NCBI GenBank assembly: GCA_039090855.1
Contig: CM077007.1
Span: 18,897,515-18,961,514 of the forward strand
Direction: 5' to 3'
From: Macrothele yani
Taxonomy: Eukaryota; Arthropoda; Arachnida; Araneae; Macrothelidae
Length of the DNA stretch: 64,000 nt
Below the pieces are notes generated by a model. That model did no database searches. It saw nothing but the letters and a program-made list of their open reading frames with translations, and was not told where the DNA came from. Shown one piece after another: positions 33,580 through 45,014 of this stretch. Both the position numbers and the translations under genes were made by a program. Numbering within the stretch: position 1 is the first letter of the stretch; every line of letters begins with the position of its first letter.

Positions 33580-34315
33580 AAAGGGTGTTTCTTGTGTCTC
33601 ACTATGCCCGTCGCCAAAGTAGGTCGCATTGTGAACACCAGATGGATTTTGAGCGAGAAAGGATTGTTGGAATGACAGAAGCTGGATTTTCCTACTTTGA
33701 AATTGCCACTTGTACAGGATGAAATGCTAGTACAGTGATGAGAACATGGCATCAGCACACAGATGAGACTTGGATGCACAGAAATCCGGGAAATGAACTG
33801 CAAAATTTCACAACTGTACGGGAGGACAGACACCTTTACAGCATGGCAGTGATTGATCGCACAGTGACATCCATGATGTTGGTGCAGCAGTGGAGTACTG
33901 TCACAAGTCAGGCTTTGTCCTCCAGCACAGTTCAATGTCATCTGCTTAGCATAGGATTGGTCGCTAGCAGCCCATTGCTGTGCATTCCTTTGACCCTCAT
34001 CCACAGATGCCTCAGGCTGCAATGGGGTCTCAAACACAGACACATTAGTACACTGACTAGCAATACATTATGTTTTTTGACGAGTCATGATTTAACTTGA
34101 TGGTCGCACACGTGTTTGAAGACATAGTGGTGAACGACACCATGTGGCTTCTATTTTGCAGCATCATGCGACCCGATGCCAAGTGTGATGATTTGTGGTG
34201 CTATTGGGGTTGATTCATGATCTTGCCTGATATGAATTGAGGGAACTCTCAACAGCCAGCAATACATCAGGGATGTTTTAGAGGCAGAGGTGATACCCTT
34301 TGTAGGGGTGAACAT
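33580..34315 (+). pseudogene. Tc1-type (Tcb1-like) transposase, front and middle
   Basis: Words in order on the + strand: ERKGLLE-type start, STVMRTWHQHTDE, NFTTVREDRHLYSMAVIDRT, TSMMLVQQWSTVT, ALSSSTVQCHLL, GLVASSPLL, then after frame breaks RHHVASILQHHA, GTLNSQQYIRDVLEAEVIPF. It matches the Tcb1-like proteins common in arachnid genomes. The rest of this protein appears at 35545-35870, so an insertion of about 1.2 kb separates the halves. Confidence 0.75.
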
Positions 34316-35544
34316 AATGCTCCGTCCATCATATGCGATCGTATGTCCGTATGGCTTTATAATTAGAGCTCACCTATGGGAGCATTTACCCCACAAACAA
34401 TATGGTATGGTGCATATAACTTGAACAACCAATAATTGGTTAAACAGGTGTTCTTCTCCCTCAGCTTTACTATTAGAATCTGCTAATCAAGGGAGGGGAG
34501 GGGAGTGACCTGATGAAGTCTCATACCTTGAAAAAATCTACTAATTTTTATAAATAAATATAACAAAGTTTATTTACTGCTTGTGAATGCTGTCTGTGTC
34601 TATACTGCTGCCCTGAAGACTTAGTCTGCAGCAAGATAATAGCTCACTCTTATCTCACATGCTCTATTTTCCATTGTAGTGCAGTTAGTTTCGCTTTACT
34701 CTGCCGCTTTTTTCAATCTGCCCTGCCAGAGTCTGCCTGCAAATTCTGCCCAGAATCTCCAAGCATCTGCAAGAGCCAATACTGGCCTGTATCGTGATGA
34801 TGCAACTTCTCCCTTCTGTTCCTTTACGGGAACCCACTGAGTTCTCGACCGGAGAAACTCCACTGCACAAATTCTCTTCCGCACTCGCCAAAAACCGAAG
34901 TCCAACTGCTTCTCTCCTTTGGTTATGTGAAAATCCTCCTCTTGCTATATCGCCTGAGGTATGTCCACTCCTCGCACTGAACCAGCCAGGGAGACAGTCA
35001 GCGTCCACTGCTACCCCCCCCTCTCCTCGGACCTGTTTGATCCTGTCACACCCAGCTATCACTGCGAAATCGAAAGGCACTTAGTGGTTTCTTTCTAGCC
35101 CTTGAAACTCCCTATGAACTGCGTCTTAAACCGGAAGCTCAACACGGACAGTATTTGTGACACCATTGTATCTATACATTGAGAATGGTATCTACTGCAA
35201 CAGGAATAGATCTTTTCCCAGACAGACTGGCGCTGTCGTGATTTTAATACATTTCAGAGTCATTAGCACTAATGGCTCCTTTCAACCTGAGCATCAAGAG
35301 AGCTTTTAGTTTGTAGATGAACCCATAGTAATGCTCTATGCACCATTTTTGAAATGTTTTGCCCCAAACAAAGGAATCAGAAAGTTCCTTCCTGGAAATG
35401 GGAAAGGTGTATACAGAGTCTTTTCCTTTATCGCTCGCCTTCTGATCAAGTCCTTTTATCTGGACACACAAAATATAATAAATAAAACGTTTATTTTCGA
35501 CATTACATAAATGTTATATATCGCCCTTACAGTAGCCTTCCTTC
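34316..35544. other. Unassigned insertion inside the Tc1 element
   Basis: About 1.2 kb, more GC-rich in its middle (34690-35090) than its surroundings. A 131-residue - strand frame (34685-35080) shows no motif I know. AATAAATATAACAAAGTTTA at 34551 and AATAAATAAAACGTTTA at 35478 bracket part of it and could be polyadenylation regions or ends of a small LTR-like unit, but I see no TG...CA repeat pair. Its nature is unknown. Confidence 0.5.
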
Positions 35545-35870
35545 AGAGTTGTCCTGGCATTGTATTCTAGTAGGACAATACTCAGCCAGATGTAGCCTGT
35601 AATGTCCAAGACCTTCCATGCATGGCAGATTTTGCTTCTTTCGTGGCTTTCACATTCGCCGGATATGTACTCGATCGAAGGTGTCTGGGATATGGCAGCT
35701 AAGCGACTGGCCCATCAAGCACCTCTGCCAGTCATCACAAATGAACTCTAGTCTCTCATAGAAGCAGCCTGGCAGGCTATTCATCAGGATGATATTAGAA
35801 ACCTCCTAAATGCAATGCCACACCATGTAGAAACTGTTATTGTTGTTTGAGGCGGCTTCACGCAATACTG
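35545..35870 (+). pseudogene. Tc1-type transposase, C-terminal part
   Basis: The + strand gives QDNTQPDVACNVQDL (DNARPH region), then SPDMYSIEGVWDMAAKRLAH, IEAAWQAIHQDDIRNLLNAM and TVIVV-GGFTQY. SPDMxxIExVWD is the DDE Glu block of Tc1, with the Glu kept. Continues 33580-34315. Confidence 0.75.
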
Positions 35871-36304
35871 AGTTTTGAAGCAAAAAAATCTTGTGTAGCT
35901 TTACAAATGTAATGAGTTATCTCCTGTAACATGAGGAATCTGTGATATAAAATTCATTTGAATAGCTTGATTCTTTCTTGGCATTGCAGTTTTCACAAAC
36001 AGTAGTGTACTTGTCACCTAACTTTTACTCCCATAAAAAAACAACAACAACAACAACAACAGATAGTTCTAAATATTACATTGCAAACAGCAAGTAATGT
36101 ATCTGGCTAATCTCTTTCTTGGTAGTAACAGACTTTCTCTTCTTTGTCAATACTGTTTCGTTCCTTTACAGGTATGTAAAGATAATCCATATATTCTTTA
36201 TCAACTATTAAGGAGTTTTTGTTGTATTTTTTTTTAATATTTTTTACTGCTTGTTTTGTATAAATGAATGTATTTGTTTAAAAAAATGTTATAAATTTTT
36301 TTAG
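35871..36304 (+). other. Intron spacer, nothing recognised
   Basis: AT-rich, with an (AAC)n run of about eight units near 36040-36060. Ends at the acceptor of RIC1 exon e. Confidence 0.5.
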
Positions 36305-36343
36305 ATTCCTTATGCGTACTTAGGGAACAACTGGCCAGTGAGA
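36305..36343 (+). CDS. RIC1: RIC1 exon e (39 bp micro-exon)
   Basis: 13 codons, IPYAYLGNNWPVR, matching the (I/S)SxYLxxNWPIR word that precedes the AID segment in RIC1. Acceptor TTTTTTTAG, donor AGA|GTAAGT. A mariner element begins only 50 bp after its donor. Confidence 0.9.
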
Positions 36344-36393
36344 GTAAGTTACATACAAATATAAACGTGTGCTAACTTGTTTCTGGAAATATA

Positions 36394-37712
36394 AGGGTCG
36401 CCCAAATGAAACTGAGACTGTCATTTTTTTGCCGTAAGTGTTTATCGGTTGGAATATGTGAATATACAGGAAGTAAGAGTGTTACATGGGCTACATACCC
36501 GCTACACATAGTTGCCTTGTCGGTTCAAGCAAGTGTCCAGCACGACACAAAAGTTTGGATACCCTGAGCAAAGAACGTCCGTGGTTGACTGTGGAACCAG
36601 TCTTCAATGGTGTCCCAGACCTCAGCATTGTTAGCGATCTGGCGACTCTTGAGAGCTTTTTTCAGTGGCCCAAAGATGTGGGAGTCTCAGGGTGACAGAT
36701 CGGGACCATATGGGGGATGGTTGAGGACCTCTCAGCAAAAGCTCCGCAGAAAATCTTGGCACACTGTTGCCACATTTGGGTGTGCATACTCGTGCAGCAG
36801 AATAAACCCATTTGACAACATACCAAGTCGCTTACACTTGATGGCTGTTTTGAGGTTGTGTAACATATCGCAGTATGTGGTTGCCTTGACCATACTGCCT
36901 GTGTGCAGCCAATCCAACAGCAATAAGCCATTCTCATTGAAGAAAACCATAAGCATCACTTTTCCAGCTCTTAAGGAGGACTGAGCTTTTTTGGGGTGTG
37001 GAGAGTTGGGATGCCGCCATTCCAGACTCGTCAGTTTTGTGGCCGAATCGAAGTGGTGGCACCAAGTTTCATCTGTGGCCATAATCTTGGAAAGAAACTG
37101 TCCCCGCTCTGCGTGATAATGACGCAGATGCTCCAAGCAAGCACTCATTTGCTGAGTCTTCTGCTCCTTCTGGAGATGCTTGGGGACCCATTGCGTGTAA
37201 ACCTTGCTGTATCTCAATCAGCGATGGAGAATGGTGTTAACAGTTCCCTTACTCGCGGACAATGTTGCCGCGAGTTTGCAGGTGGTGATTCTCCTTCACT
37301 AGGTTGTCCACTGCAGCAATCGATTCCATGGTGACTGCCACATGTGCTTGCCCAGGTTTTGGCATGTCCTTTGTGCTCACACATCATTTATGAAATTCAC
37401 TGCACCTGTGGAACACTGTGACTGACACTCATTCCCATACACATCCTTTATACAACGATAAATTTTGGCTCCACTAACACCTTCTGCCGTCAAAAACTGC
37501 ATAACTGCCTGCTGTGCCTGTTTGGACGAATCTATGTCATGACCCTACGTAGTCAACTTGCCTCCACACATGCAAACATCACACTGACACGTGCCACCAA
37601 TAACAGTGTGCTTCCTGACATGGCACACCATCTACCGATGTAAATTCACGGGCTGTGTGTAATTATACAAATGACACTACTACACGAGTCTCACTTTCAT
37701 TTGGGTGTCCCT
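36394..37712 (-). mobile_element. Mariner element with both TIRs, antisense to RIC1
   Basis: Ends AGGGTCGCCCAAATGAAACT and the complement of AGGGACACCCAAATGAAAGT, each next to TA (36392-36393 and 37713-37714), size 1.32 kb. It encodes one SETMAR-type mariner transposase on the - strand. Inserted 50 bp downstream of the RIC1 exon e donor. Confidence 0.92.
36500..37545 (-). pseudogene. Mariner transposase of the 36.4-kb element
   Basis: N-terminal helix-turn-helix SKQAQQAVMQFLTAEGVSGA (about 37530), then VYTQWVPKHLQKEQKTQQM (WVPHxL linker), KIMATDETWCHHFDSATK with the first Asp, and GKVMLMVFFNENGLLLLDWL. The HDNARPH position reads HEYAHPN, so the second Asp is Glu. PYGPDLSP is followed by a stop where CDF starts. 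The 161-residue frame at 36732-37217 is the longest piece. Confidence 0.85.
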
Positions 37713-38052
37713 TATAGCTTATTTTTCCCAGATTGAATGACTAACTTTTCTAAGGTTTCAGCAATAAATGTGCTCCAGCTATCAGTAGAATGAGTAATAT
37801 GAATCTGTATGTGAATTGTTATCTTGGTGCACTCTGTTCAGTAATATGAAATAATAATTTATTCATGAAAATTTGTTTGTATCATTTCATTATGCTACAG
37901 TCATTATACAGAGCTCCTAAAATATTTTAAAGCAATGTAACAAGACTTAACTGTCATTAAAAACAATCTATTCTTTGGTATTTTACTCAGCTGATATATT
38001 CACTGCAGAGTAACAGATTCTGCATGTGAAATTGTTTTTAACTTGAGAAGTA

Positions 38053-39378
38053 TGAGGGTTGTACCAAAAGTAATGCAAAAGTGGGCATAACTTTTGTATT
38101 AATTGACAGAGGTCATTCAAATTGCACATGTTGGTAGAGTAACTCTTTTCTAAACAAAGGTACTACTCAACATAGTCTCCATTGCAAGCGATGCATTTGT
38201 ACCATCGTTGAACCCAACTCTTGAATCCTCTTTGAAAAAATTAAGGTTTGAACTGTTGTACCCACTTTTTCACAGCCACTTTCACCCTGTCTGTGTCATC
38301 AAATCGTTGTTCTCGGAGACTGTGCTTCATTGAGCCAAACAGGTGGAAGTTGGAAGATGCCAAATCTGGGCTGTACGGTGGATGGGGGACCGCCAACCAG
38401 CCTAACTTGCTGATGGCCTGATTTGTTGCCAAATATATGTGTGGTCTTGCATTGTCATGGTGAATGTGGATCCTTTTCAGGATCAAACAAACTCAAACTT
38501 TCAAACTCTTCCTTCTTATGTTTGGTCTCTTCCTTCTTATGGCTTCTCTAAGCTTCTTGAGTGTCTCAGTGTACCGCTCGCTGGTCACGGTACTGCCACG
38601 TTCCAGAAAATCAAGGAGAATGACACCCCTGTTATCCCATGAAACAGTCACCATGACTTTCTGTGCTGATTGCTGGCTCTGGAACATCTTAGGCCTTAGA
38701 GAAGAGGTGTGATGTAATTCCATGGATTAATTCTTCATTTCTGGATTGTTAAAATATGCCCACATTTCATCCCATCATCAGATTGGAAAAAACACATGTC
38801 TTCATTGGCTTCAAACGCTTTCAGCATATCAGAGCAGACTTCTACCCTTTTCTCCTTCAAATCGGCTGTCAACTGCTGAGGTACCCACTTTGCACACACT
38901 TTCCAATACCCTAAGCCGTCCACCATCTTCTGTATGGCATTGTGACCACAGTCCGTCCAGTTGTGCAACAAGCTCATGGATTGTGACTTATCTCTCCCTG
39001 CAAATCAATTAATCCATGTGCTGACGATTCGTGCCAGTGGTCGCAGATGATGGTCTCCCATTGCGTGGTTTGTATTCAATGCTGGTTTTCCCTTCTTTAA
39101 ACTTCTTCATCCATCTGTGCACATTGCTCTTGCTAATGCTGTCATCTCCGTAATCATTATGTAGCCTTCTGTGGATGTCTGACAGCCTGCACCCTTCCTT
39201 CATCAAGAACTCAATAACTGCATGTTGCTTATGCTTGAAATCGATTGTTTACCTGCAATGAAGAAGAAGGGTTACTATAGAGGAAGAGTTACTCTACCAA
39301 CATGTGCAATTTGAACGACCTCTGTCAGTTAATAAAAAAGTTAGGCTGACTTTTGCATTACTTTCGGTACAATCTTTG
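38053..39378 (-). mobile_element. Mariner element with about 100-bp TIRs, antisense to RIC1
   Basis: TA-flanked ends TGAGGGTTGTACCAAAAGTA (38053) and the complement of CAAAGATTGTACCGAAAGTA (39378). The arms extend about 100 bp (GACAGAGGTCATTCAAATTG against its complement near 39310-39330, and CAACATGTGCAA). Size 1.33 kb. Different subfamily from the one at 36394. Confidence 0.92.
38241..39240 (-). pseudogene. Mariner transposase of the 38-kb element
   Basis: In order on the - strand: MMKEGCRLSDIHRRLHNDYG, SKSNVHRWMKKFKEGKTSIE, GRPSSATTG, WKVCAKWVPQQLTADLKEKR, FFQSDDGM (first Asp region, altered from GDETW), QKVMVTVSWDNRGVILLDFL, IHIHHDNARPHIYLA with the second Asp, and YSPDLASSNFHLFGSMKHSL. 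The third Asp, expected in SDFHLF, is Asn. Frameshifts near 38490 and 38740. Confidence 0.88.
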
Positions 39379-40329
39379 TAAGAGAAGCATTTTAAATTAT
39401 AATTCCATTGAAAAGCCACAGGAGAAGAGCATTTTGATTCAGGTAAAGGATTGCATAGCTATGAACTTCAGTCATAGCTAGCGAGCAGTTTGTAAACAGG
39501 GCCAAATTGAACTGTAAGCATATATTAAGCAAAGTTAATGTACTGGGGGACAAAGAGGAATGGGAGTGAGGAGAGTGAGAAAAGAAAGATTCTTGGTGTT
39601 TTTAGAATATACAGTAGTGGTTTCCTGTTGTATTGTGTGACCAGCAGCAAGTCATTTGTAATGAGTGATACACAGTGTGTGGTTTGGGTGAATAATGGTG
39701 CCCATTGATAAAAATGCTATGTTAAGTTCCATTCATTTTGTGCAAGCAGTGCCATATGGCATGTGCTGTGTGAATTTCTTCAGGAAAGCTTTCATTGTGT
39801 AAGCAAAAGAAAGACGTAACTTTTCATTGTCCTGGTTGATCTAGTTTTGAGTGGTTCTGTGCCTCCTACAACTACATTTCACCAAGTTCAACAATAATTA
39901 ATGTTCTTATTTTCCTTCTTGTTTCTTATTCCTGTTACTCCTGCTTACATATTTTCTTATACCACATTGCCCAGTAAAGCAAGTTAAAGTTCTTCATGAA
40001 AGTAGAGAAAAATCCATCTGAAAAATGATTCAACATTGGTAATTGCCTTGGATTAGCACCATGCACCTTAATCTCAATTATAGTAAATCTGCACGAAAAA
40101 TGATGTGCTTACAATAAGTTCCATTCACAATGGCAGCTTGGCTACAAGTCTTCTGGTCAGCTGTGTGAATTGTTTTCACAAAGATGGCAATAGGTTTACA
40201 CTTTGTGCAGAAGCAGAATCTAAGGTCACTGTGGATAGAGAAGAGGATGATTTTGGTGACTTTCACAAATATTAGATTCAGTTTGGTGCCATGCAAAATG
40301 TGATTTGATCTTGATTATGTGTGTAGACA
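39379..40329 (+). other. Intron sequence, no gene recognised
   Basis: No long frame or inverted repeat. Part of it may be the decayed front of the Tigger-like element whose rear lies at 40330-40777, since words such as QFVNRAK can be read at about 39490, but this is too weak to call. Confidence 0.4.
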
Positions 40330-40777
40330 AGGAAGCTTACCTAATGGCATGTCAGCCCCATTGATGAGTTCTGTGATGGTTGTGAAAGAGATGGAATCAA
40401 TGAGGAAGAGGAAGAAGCAAATGTGGGCCTGAAGTTATGCCAAATTTTGTGGGAAGCCCATGGTGCAATGATAGAAGTGAAATCATTTTTTTATGCACAC
40501 AATATTAGTGAGCATGATCAGGAAAACATTTTAAACATGGCAAGAGCTCAGTTTCACCTAAAACATAAAGTTTTGACAGAACAATTGTTCATTAAGGACT
40601 TTTGTTAAAAATAAAAAGTAAGGCAACTTTAAAACAAACTTTGTTTATTGTTCTGTGTATGCCAAAGAAAAAGTGCAATATTAAAATTTTTTTATCTTAT
40701 TTTTAATGCTTTTCTGCTACCATCATTTTAATTTTTGTTCCCCTTTAGAAACAATATATCAAGATTTTACTGTATAA
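40330..40777 (+). pseudogene. Tigger/pogo-like transposase C-terminus
   Basis: VVKEMESMRKRKK-like text near 40380, then GAMIEVKSFFYAHNISEHDQ and NILNMARAQFHLKHKV, the usual C-terminal helices of Tigger proteins. It ends near 40777 with the complement of CAGTAAAATCTTGATATATT, a Tigger-type terminus next to TA. The DDE domain is not visible. Confidence 0.65.
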
Positions 40778-41199
40778 TGAAAGAATATAATGAATTTATT
40801 ATTCATTTTATCACTTGTCTATGTCATTCAGTATACATATGTTCTGGTGAAGTGGAGTGACCAGCATATTAGGATTACAAAGAGGGGTTCTTTGGACATC
40901 TCACTGTTGTTATTTAAAAGTTTTGTTAATCCAGAAAAATAATGCATTGTCTGTTTTGAAAGAAATTCTAAGAAGATAAAAATGTGAGAAAATATTTGCA
41001 AGGTGTACCATCTTTTAATTTTGTATCCATCTATCTATTTTCTTGTAACATTGGATTCATGATGAAATAAAAAATATCAAAAATCTAAAAAAAAAAACAG
41101 TTACAAGATAAATCTGATACACTGAGTGCTCAGTGAATTACAACTATCCATATGCACAGTTAATTATATCTAATAATGGAGTAACAAGGATGAGGGTGT

Positions 41200-41720
41200 G
41201 GCCTGTAGCCTAAAGGGGTATACATAAAAGGTTTGTGGTTCAGTTGAGAGAGGAGTTACAAACATGATGGGTACAACCAAGGATTTGTCAGGGTTTACGG
41301 AAGGCCAACTTATGGGCGCATGAAGGGTTGGCATGTCTATTTCAATAACAGTTACAGTTGTGGATTGTTCAAGAGCCACCATGGTTAAAATGTACCAAGA
41401 ATGGTGCCAGGTGTAGTGGGAGTGTACCAAGAATGTGCCATGGATCGCCTGGTACAGGGCAATCAGTGTGCAGCACAATTTTTGCAGTTGACAGCCCAAT
41501 ATAATAGGAGTCATCCAGAAACAATACCCCATGTGAATATGAGATACATGGATAGGCTACAAGAGCAGACGCCCTGTATGCCACCCTATCCTAACAGCAG
41601 TCCACCAAAGTAAATGACTCTTGATGCCAACAGCATGCTGCTTAGATAATAGAAGATTGAAAGCATGAGTGCTGGTCCAATGAATCATTATACTCAGTGG
41701 TGGAAATGGAAATTATTCAC
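41200..41720 (+). pseudogene. Tc1-type transposase, N-terminal part
   Basis: The + strand reads MGTTKDLSGFTEGQLMGA, VDCSRATMVKMYQEWCQ, DRLVQGNQCAAQFLQLTAQY and NRSHPETIPHV, the two helix-turn-helix units of Tc1 proteins (TKDLSEFTRGQIIGLR, SRATVSRVYREW), then WSNESLYS, an altered SDESRF. Broken by stops. Its other half is at 43075-43625. Confidence 0.75.
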
Positions 41721-41888
41721 TGCCGGAACCCAACATACAGGTAAATGGCGAAATTTAATGTGCGCAAACATATTTGCAGTAGGTATAAAACCATATAAGG
41801 AAATTTCGCTATTAAAATTTAAAATGAATTATTCACATTTAGCTGAAGTCAGCTGTTTTCTTTATTTAGTGATGAACAATTCATACAA

Positions 41889-42915
41889 AAATAACTTTGT
41901 TTTTTCCCCTTATTTATACTCAGTTTGAATTTCATGCAAACTTCATACATCGAGGACAACATGCGCTGCAACTCGCTTTTGCTCTCTACCAACAGGACTG
42001 TGTTATCAGCATACAGCAATCTGCACACATGGATATCACAAAGACATAAACCAGTATTATCTGTTTTATGAAAGTAAGGGAAAAACCATATACTGTTTTT
42101 ATAATACTGTTTTTAAAATAAGGGAAAACCCAAAGTTATGGTTTTTGAGAGAGTAACTGGTAGCACTGAATGTAATGCAAGTCTAAATGGCACAGTGATT
42201 GACCAGGTGAGTGAGTTTGTGTATTTAGGATGCGTGTTTGACAGAGATAACAAATTCGATGGTGAAATTTGTAGGCGAGTGAATTCTTCATTGAAAGTCA
42301 TAGCTGCTCTGGGAGGTTTTCACAGGAATGATGGGTTCTCAAGAGAGTCCCACACGGCTGTATATGAATGGGTAATTGTTCCTGCTCTGATGTAGGGCAG
42401 TGAAACGTAGGTACTACAGAAGAAACATAGAAGTCATTTGTGTGCTGGAGAAATGCGTTTCTTCGGGGGGTTTGTGGCAAAACACATTCTCACTGTGTGA
42501 GGAATGAAGATGTGTTGCAGTTGTGTGATGTGAAGCAAAATATGGTTCGCAAGGTGGAGGCTAATATGCTTTGGTGGTTTGGCCATGTTGAAAGAATGAG
42601 TGATGAGATGCTTACTAAGAAAATCTTTTTAGCCCAAGTGGCAGGAAGGAAAGACAGAAGAAGGCCAAGGAAGTCATGGAAGGATCAGATTCAAGAGTGT
42701 CTGCATGAGAAAAAGATTATAAGTATGAAGTATAGAAGATCTTGTGTACGGTGTGTGATGGATGACAGTGAAACCCGAGTTGTATGTCAAGATCGCTGTA
42801 AATGGAGAAATTTGATACGGCAACAGCAAGTAAAAATTATCTGGTAGTTTGTATTTCTTTTTGGAGCTAATTTCTGAATATCAGAGAATAGCTTAGTGGT
42901 ATGTATGTATGTATG
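41889..42915 (+). mobile_element. (ATGT)n-tailed LINE, 5'-inverted truncated copy
   Basis: A perfect 12-bp target duplication CAATTCATACAA (41877-41888 and 42916-42927) encloses two pieces of the LINE in opposite orientation. 41889-42068 is the - strand reverse transcriptase segment around YADD (ADNTVLLVESKSEL, MYEVCMKFKLSI). About 42116-42915 is the + strand 3' part (KVMVFERVTGSTECN to the ATGT tail). The two pieces are neighbours in the intact element. This is the layout produced by twin priming. Confidence 0.9.
42138..42847 (+). pseudogene. LINE C-terminal coding remnant
   Basis: VMVFERVTGSTECNASLNGT, EFVYLGCVFDRDNKFDGEIC, then a stop in the YGSET word (near 42393) and a frameshift before GVCGKTHSHC, NMLWWFGHVERMSDEMLTKK and RKDRRRPRKSWKDQIQECLH. 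Matches 11155-11847 of copy 1 throughout. Cannot be translated alone, since it has no endonuclease or complete reverse transcriptase. Confidence 0.85.
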
Positions 42916-43074
42916 CAATTCATACAAGATCGCGTTATTAATTGAAATCTATAATGCATTGCGAAATGTTTTATTCAAATTAAATGTTCCCTTTCTTTTG
43001 GTGTTGCATTGCTTCCGGAATGGGATTCTCCTGCGTTCTGGCCCATTTCCATTACTGATTATACTTAATCCATA

Positions 43075-43625
43075 CTGCTGATGGTGAAATCTGTATTGGC
43101 ATCAACAGCTCAAGGCTATGGGTCTATCATGCATGGCATTGACTTTCCCAGCCAGTGGTGACGATTGTATGATATGAAGCATGTTTAGCTAGCATAAACT
43201 GGAACCCCCGGTGCATGTGGCATATCCACTCCAGCTTCTACAAGAGATTGCTTCTAGACTATGCACACCCCACAATGTTGTACTTCCAGCTGAAGGCTGA
43301 TGGGTTCTTCCAGAACAATAATGCCTCATGTCATCGTCCCCACTTAGTGCAGGAATGGTTTGACAAACTCACTGTTGATATGAAGCATCTTGAATGGCCC
43401 CCCAAACCTTCCTGATCTCAACCCAGTTGAACATCTGTGGAATGTTGTTATGAAACTCCAGATGAAGCAGTTGGATCCTTCCTCCCTCTCCTTTCCAGGC
43501 TGGAACAGCGGACTGTGACAGAAACAGCTTGGTTGCAAGTCTCCCACAACTGCACAGACACCTCATGGAGTCAATGCCATTCCAGGTGGAAGCCATTCTT
43601 CAAGTGAAAGAAGAGCCCACGAAGT
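43075..43625 (+). pseudogene. Tc1-type transposase, C-terminal part
   Basis: ADGEICIGINSSRLWV, then LKADGFFQNNNASCHRPHLV (DGxFQQDNAPCH with the catalytic Asp replaced by Asn), VQEWFDKLTVDMKHLEWPPK, and after a frame change LNPVEHLWNVV-like text near 43425 and CHSRWKP. Continues 41200-41720; the gap is filled by the LINE and about 300 bp of other sequence. Confidence 0.75.
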
Positions 43626-43726
43626 AGTAAGTATGTGGTTATAATTCAGTGAGCACTGAGTGTGCATACATTTACAAGGCATGTATACAGTATGTCAACA
43701 TACACATTCTGTTTTTCTCTTTCCAG

Positions 43727-43837
43727 TATACTGCTATTGACTCAAGTGGGCTAAATATGGCAGTTGCTGGACGGAGTGGTTTAGCTCATTACTCGCTGTC
43801 TCAGAGAAAGTGGAAATTGTTTGGCAATGAAACTCAG
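43727..43837 (+). CDS. RIC1: RIC1 exon f
   Basis: 111 bp, phase 0. Encodes [20 protein letters not shown] then [17 protein letters not shown]. The AIDxxGxNxAVxGxxGxAHYSLxxxKWKLFGNxTQ pattern is among the best conserved in the family. Acceptor CTCTTTCCAG, donor CAG|GTAATT. Confidence 0.95.
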
Positions 43838-44445
43838 GTAATTTATTCATGCTTTTCTTATGAGAAATTTAGTAGATAATTGCATTTGCTCCATATTATT
43901 ATTATTTTTTTTTTTGTGCATGCCATTTAGAAAGACATTATTTAGAGAAATACTTTTTACACTTGGTATGCTATTATGCAACAGCAACCCTTTTTAGATT
44001 GTGTTGCAGATATAAATTTTTCAAAGTACAACTGCAAAATTTGTTGCCAAATCTTGTGATCAGTAAATGGGCTAAGCAACTTCATATAAGCTAAATCATT
44101 CCATCTTCATTTTCCTTTTTGTTCATTCTCCATTCCCTTTTTAGATAGAAATATCTGTTTTAGTGTATTGCAACAGAATATTTTTAAATGAAATTTAAAA
44201 TCCTTCAAACAGAACCCTCAATTATCTTAATCGTCCCATTCCTGCATACAAATGTGATGATTAGCCAAGTTAAGTTACTGGTGCAGAACATTAGTTTTTG
44301 GAATTATATTTTATGGTGCATAGCTGCAACTACTGCTTTGTAATTTTATGAAATGATGCATAAAGTAAACTAAGAAGTTATAGTGTTTCTCTTTGCAAGT
44401 ATTCTTTTTGTGTGCATTGCTACAAATGCAATTCTTTTCTTTCAG

Positions 44446-44535
44446 GAGCAAGATTTTGTTGTGATGGGTGGCTTAATATGGTGGGAGGATTATGTAATAT
44501 TAGGATGTTATAACCTTCGAGATTTACGAGATGAG
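44446..44535 (+). CDS. RIC1: RIC1 exon g
   Basis: 90 bp, phase 0. Encodes EQDFVVMGGLIWWEDYVILG then CYNLRDLRDE, matching the (V/T)GGLxWWxDxxxLxCYN block. Acceptor TTCTTTCAG, donor GAG|GTAAGT. Confidence 0.95.
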
Positions 44536-44805
44536 GTAAGTTGGATAATATCAAGTAATTGAATTAGTAGTATTTTTCACAATGTTTTATTTTACCCTTT
44601 AAATTTTTGATGTAAAACTTTTCAGAAAGGGGGGAGGGGGGTGAGAGAGAGAGAGGGGGGAGAGCGAGCGAGAGCGAGCGAGAGCTTACATGTACAACCC
44701 CTCCCTCCACTCAAAAAATTGAATGCTGAAGACTACTGATTGACATGAAGGAATTTTGATATAGAAATTAAAAAAGAAATATTCAGTACATAGGGAAATT
44801 CACTA

Positions 44806-45014
44806 GATTATTCAAATCAATCAGAATTGTATACTGAATTATCTATACTTTACTGGTCTCCATATAACATCTCCTCAGAAATCAAGACATGCGGGTTCGA
44901 TTCCTGTTCCAGGAAGATGTAATTTTCAACTTTTCTGAGATGTTACATGGAAACCAGTAAACTACAGGCAATTCACTTTACAGTTCCAATTGCTTTGAAT
45001 AATCTAAGGAATTT
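44806..45014. repeat. Inverted repeat with tRNA-like B box (SINE B family)
   Basis: Arms 44806-44880 and 44935-45014 pair (GATTATTCAAA with TTTGAATAATC; ACTGGTCTCCATATAACATC with the complement at 44940-44960). The centre has GCGGGTTCGATTCCTG, a B box, but no clear A box. The right arm matches the body of the SINE-like repeats at 55.1-55.7 kb (AATTTTCAACTTTTCTGAGA). A short GAGA/GAGCGA run lies at 44640-44685. Confidence 0.75.

Noticed and set aside
34685..35080. 131-residue - strand frame in GC-richer DNA as a host gene
   Set aside because: No recognisable domain, no splice context matching a neighbour, and it lies within an insertion in a Tc1 element.
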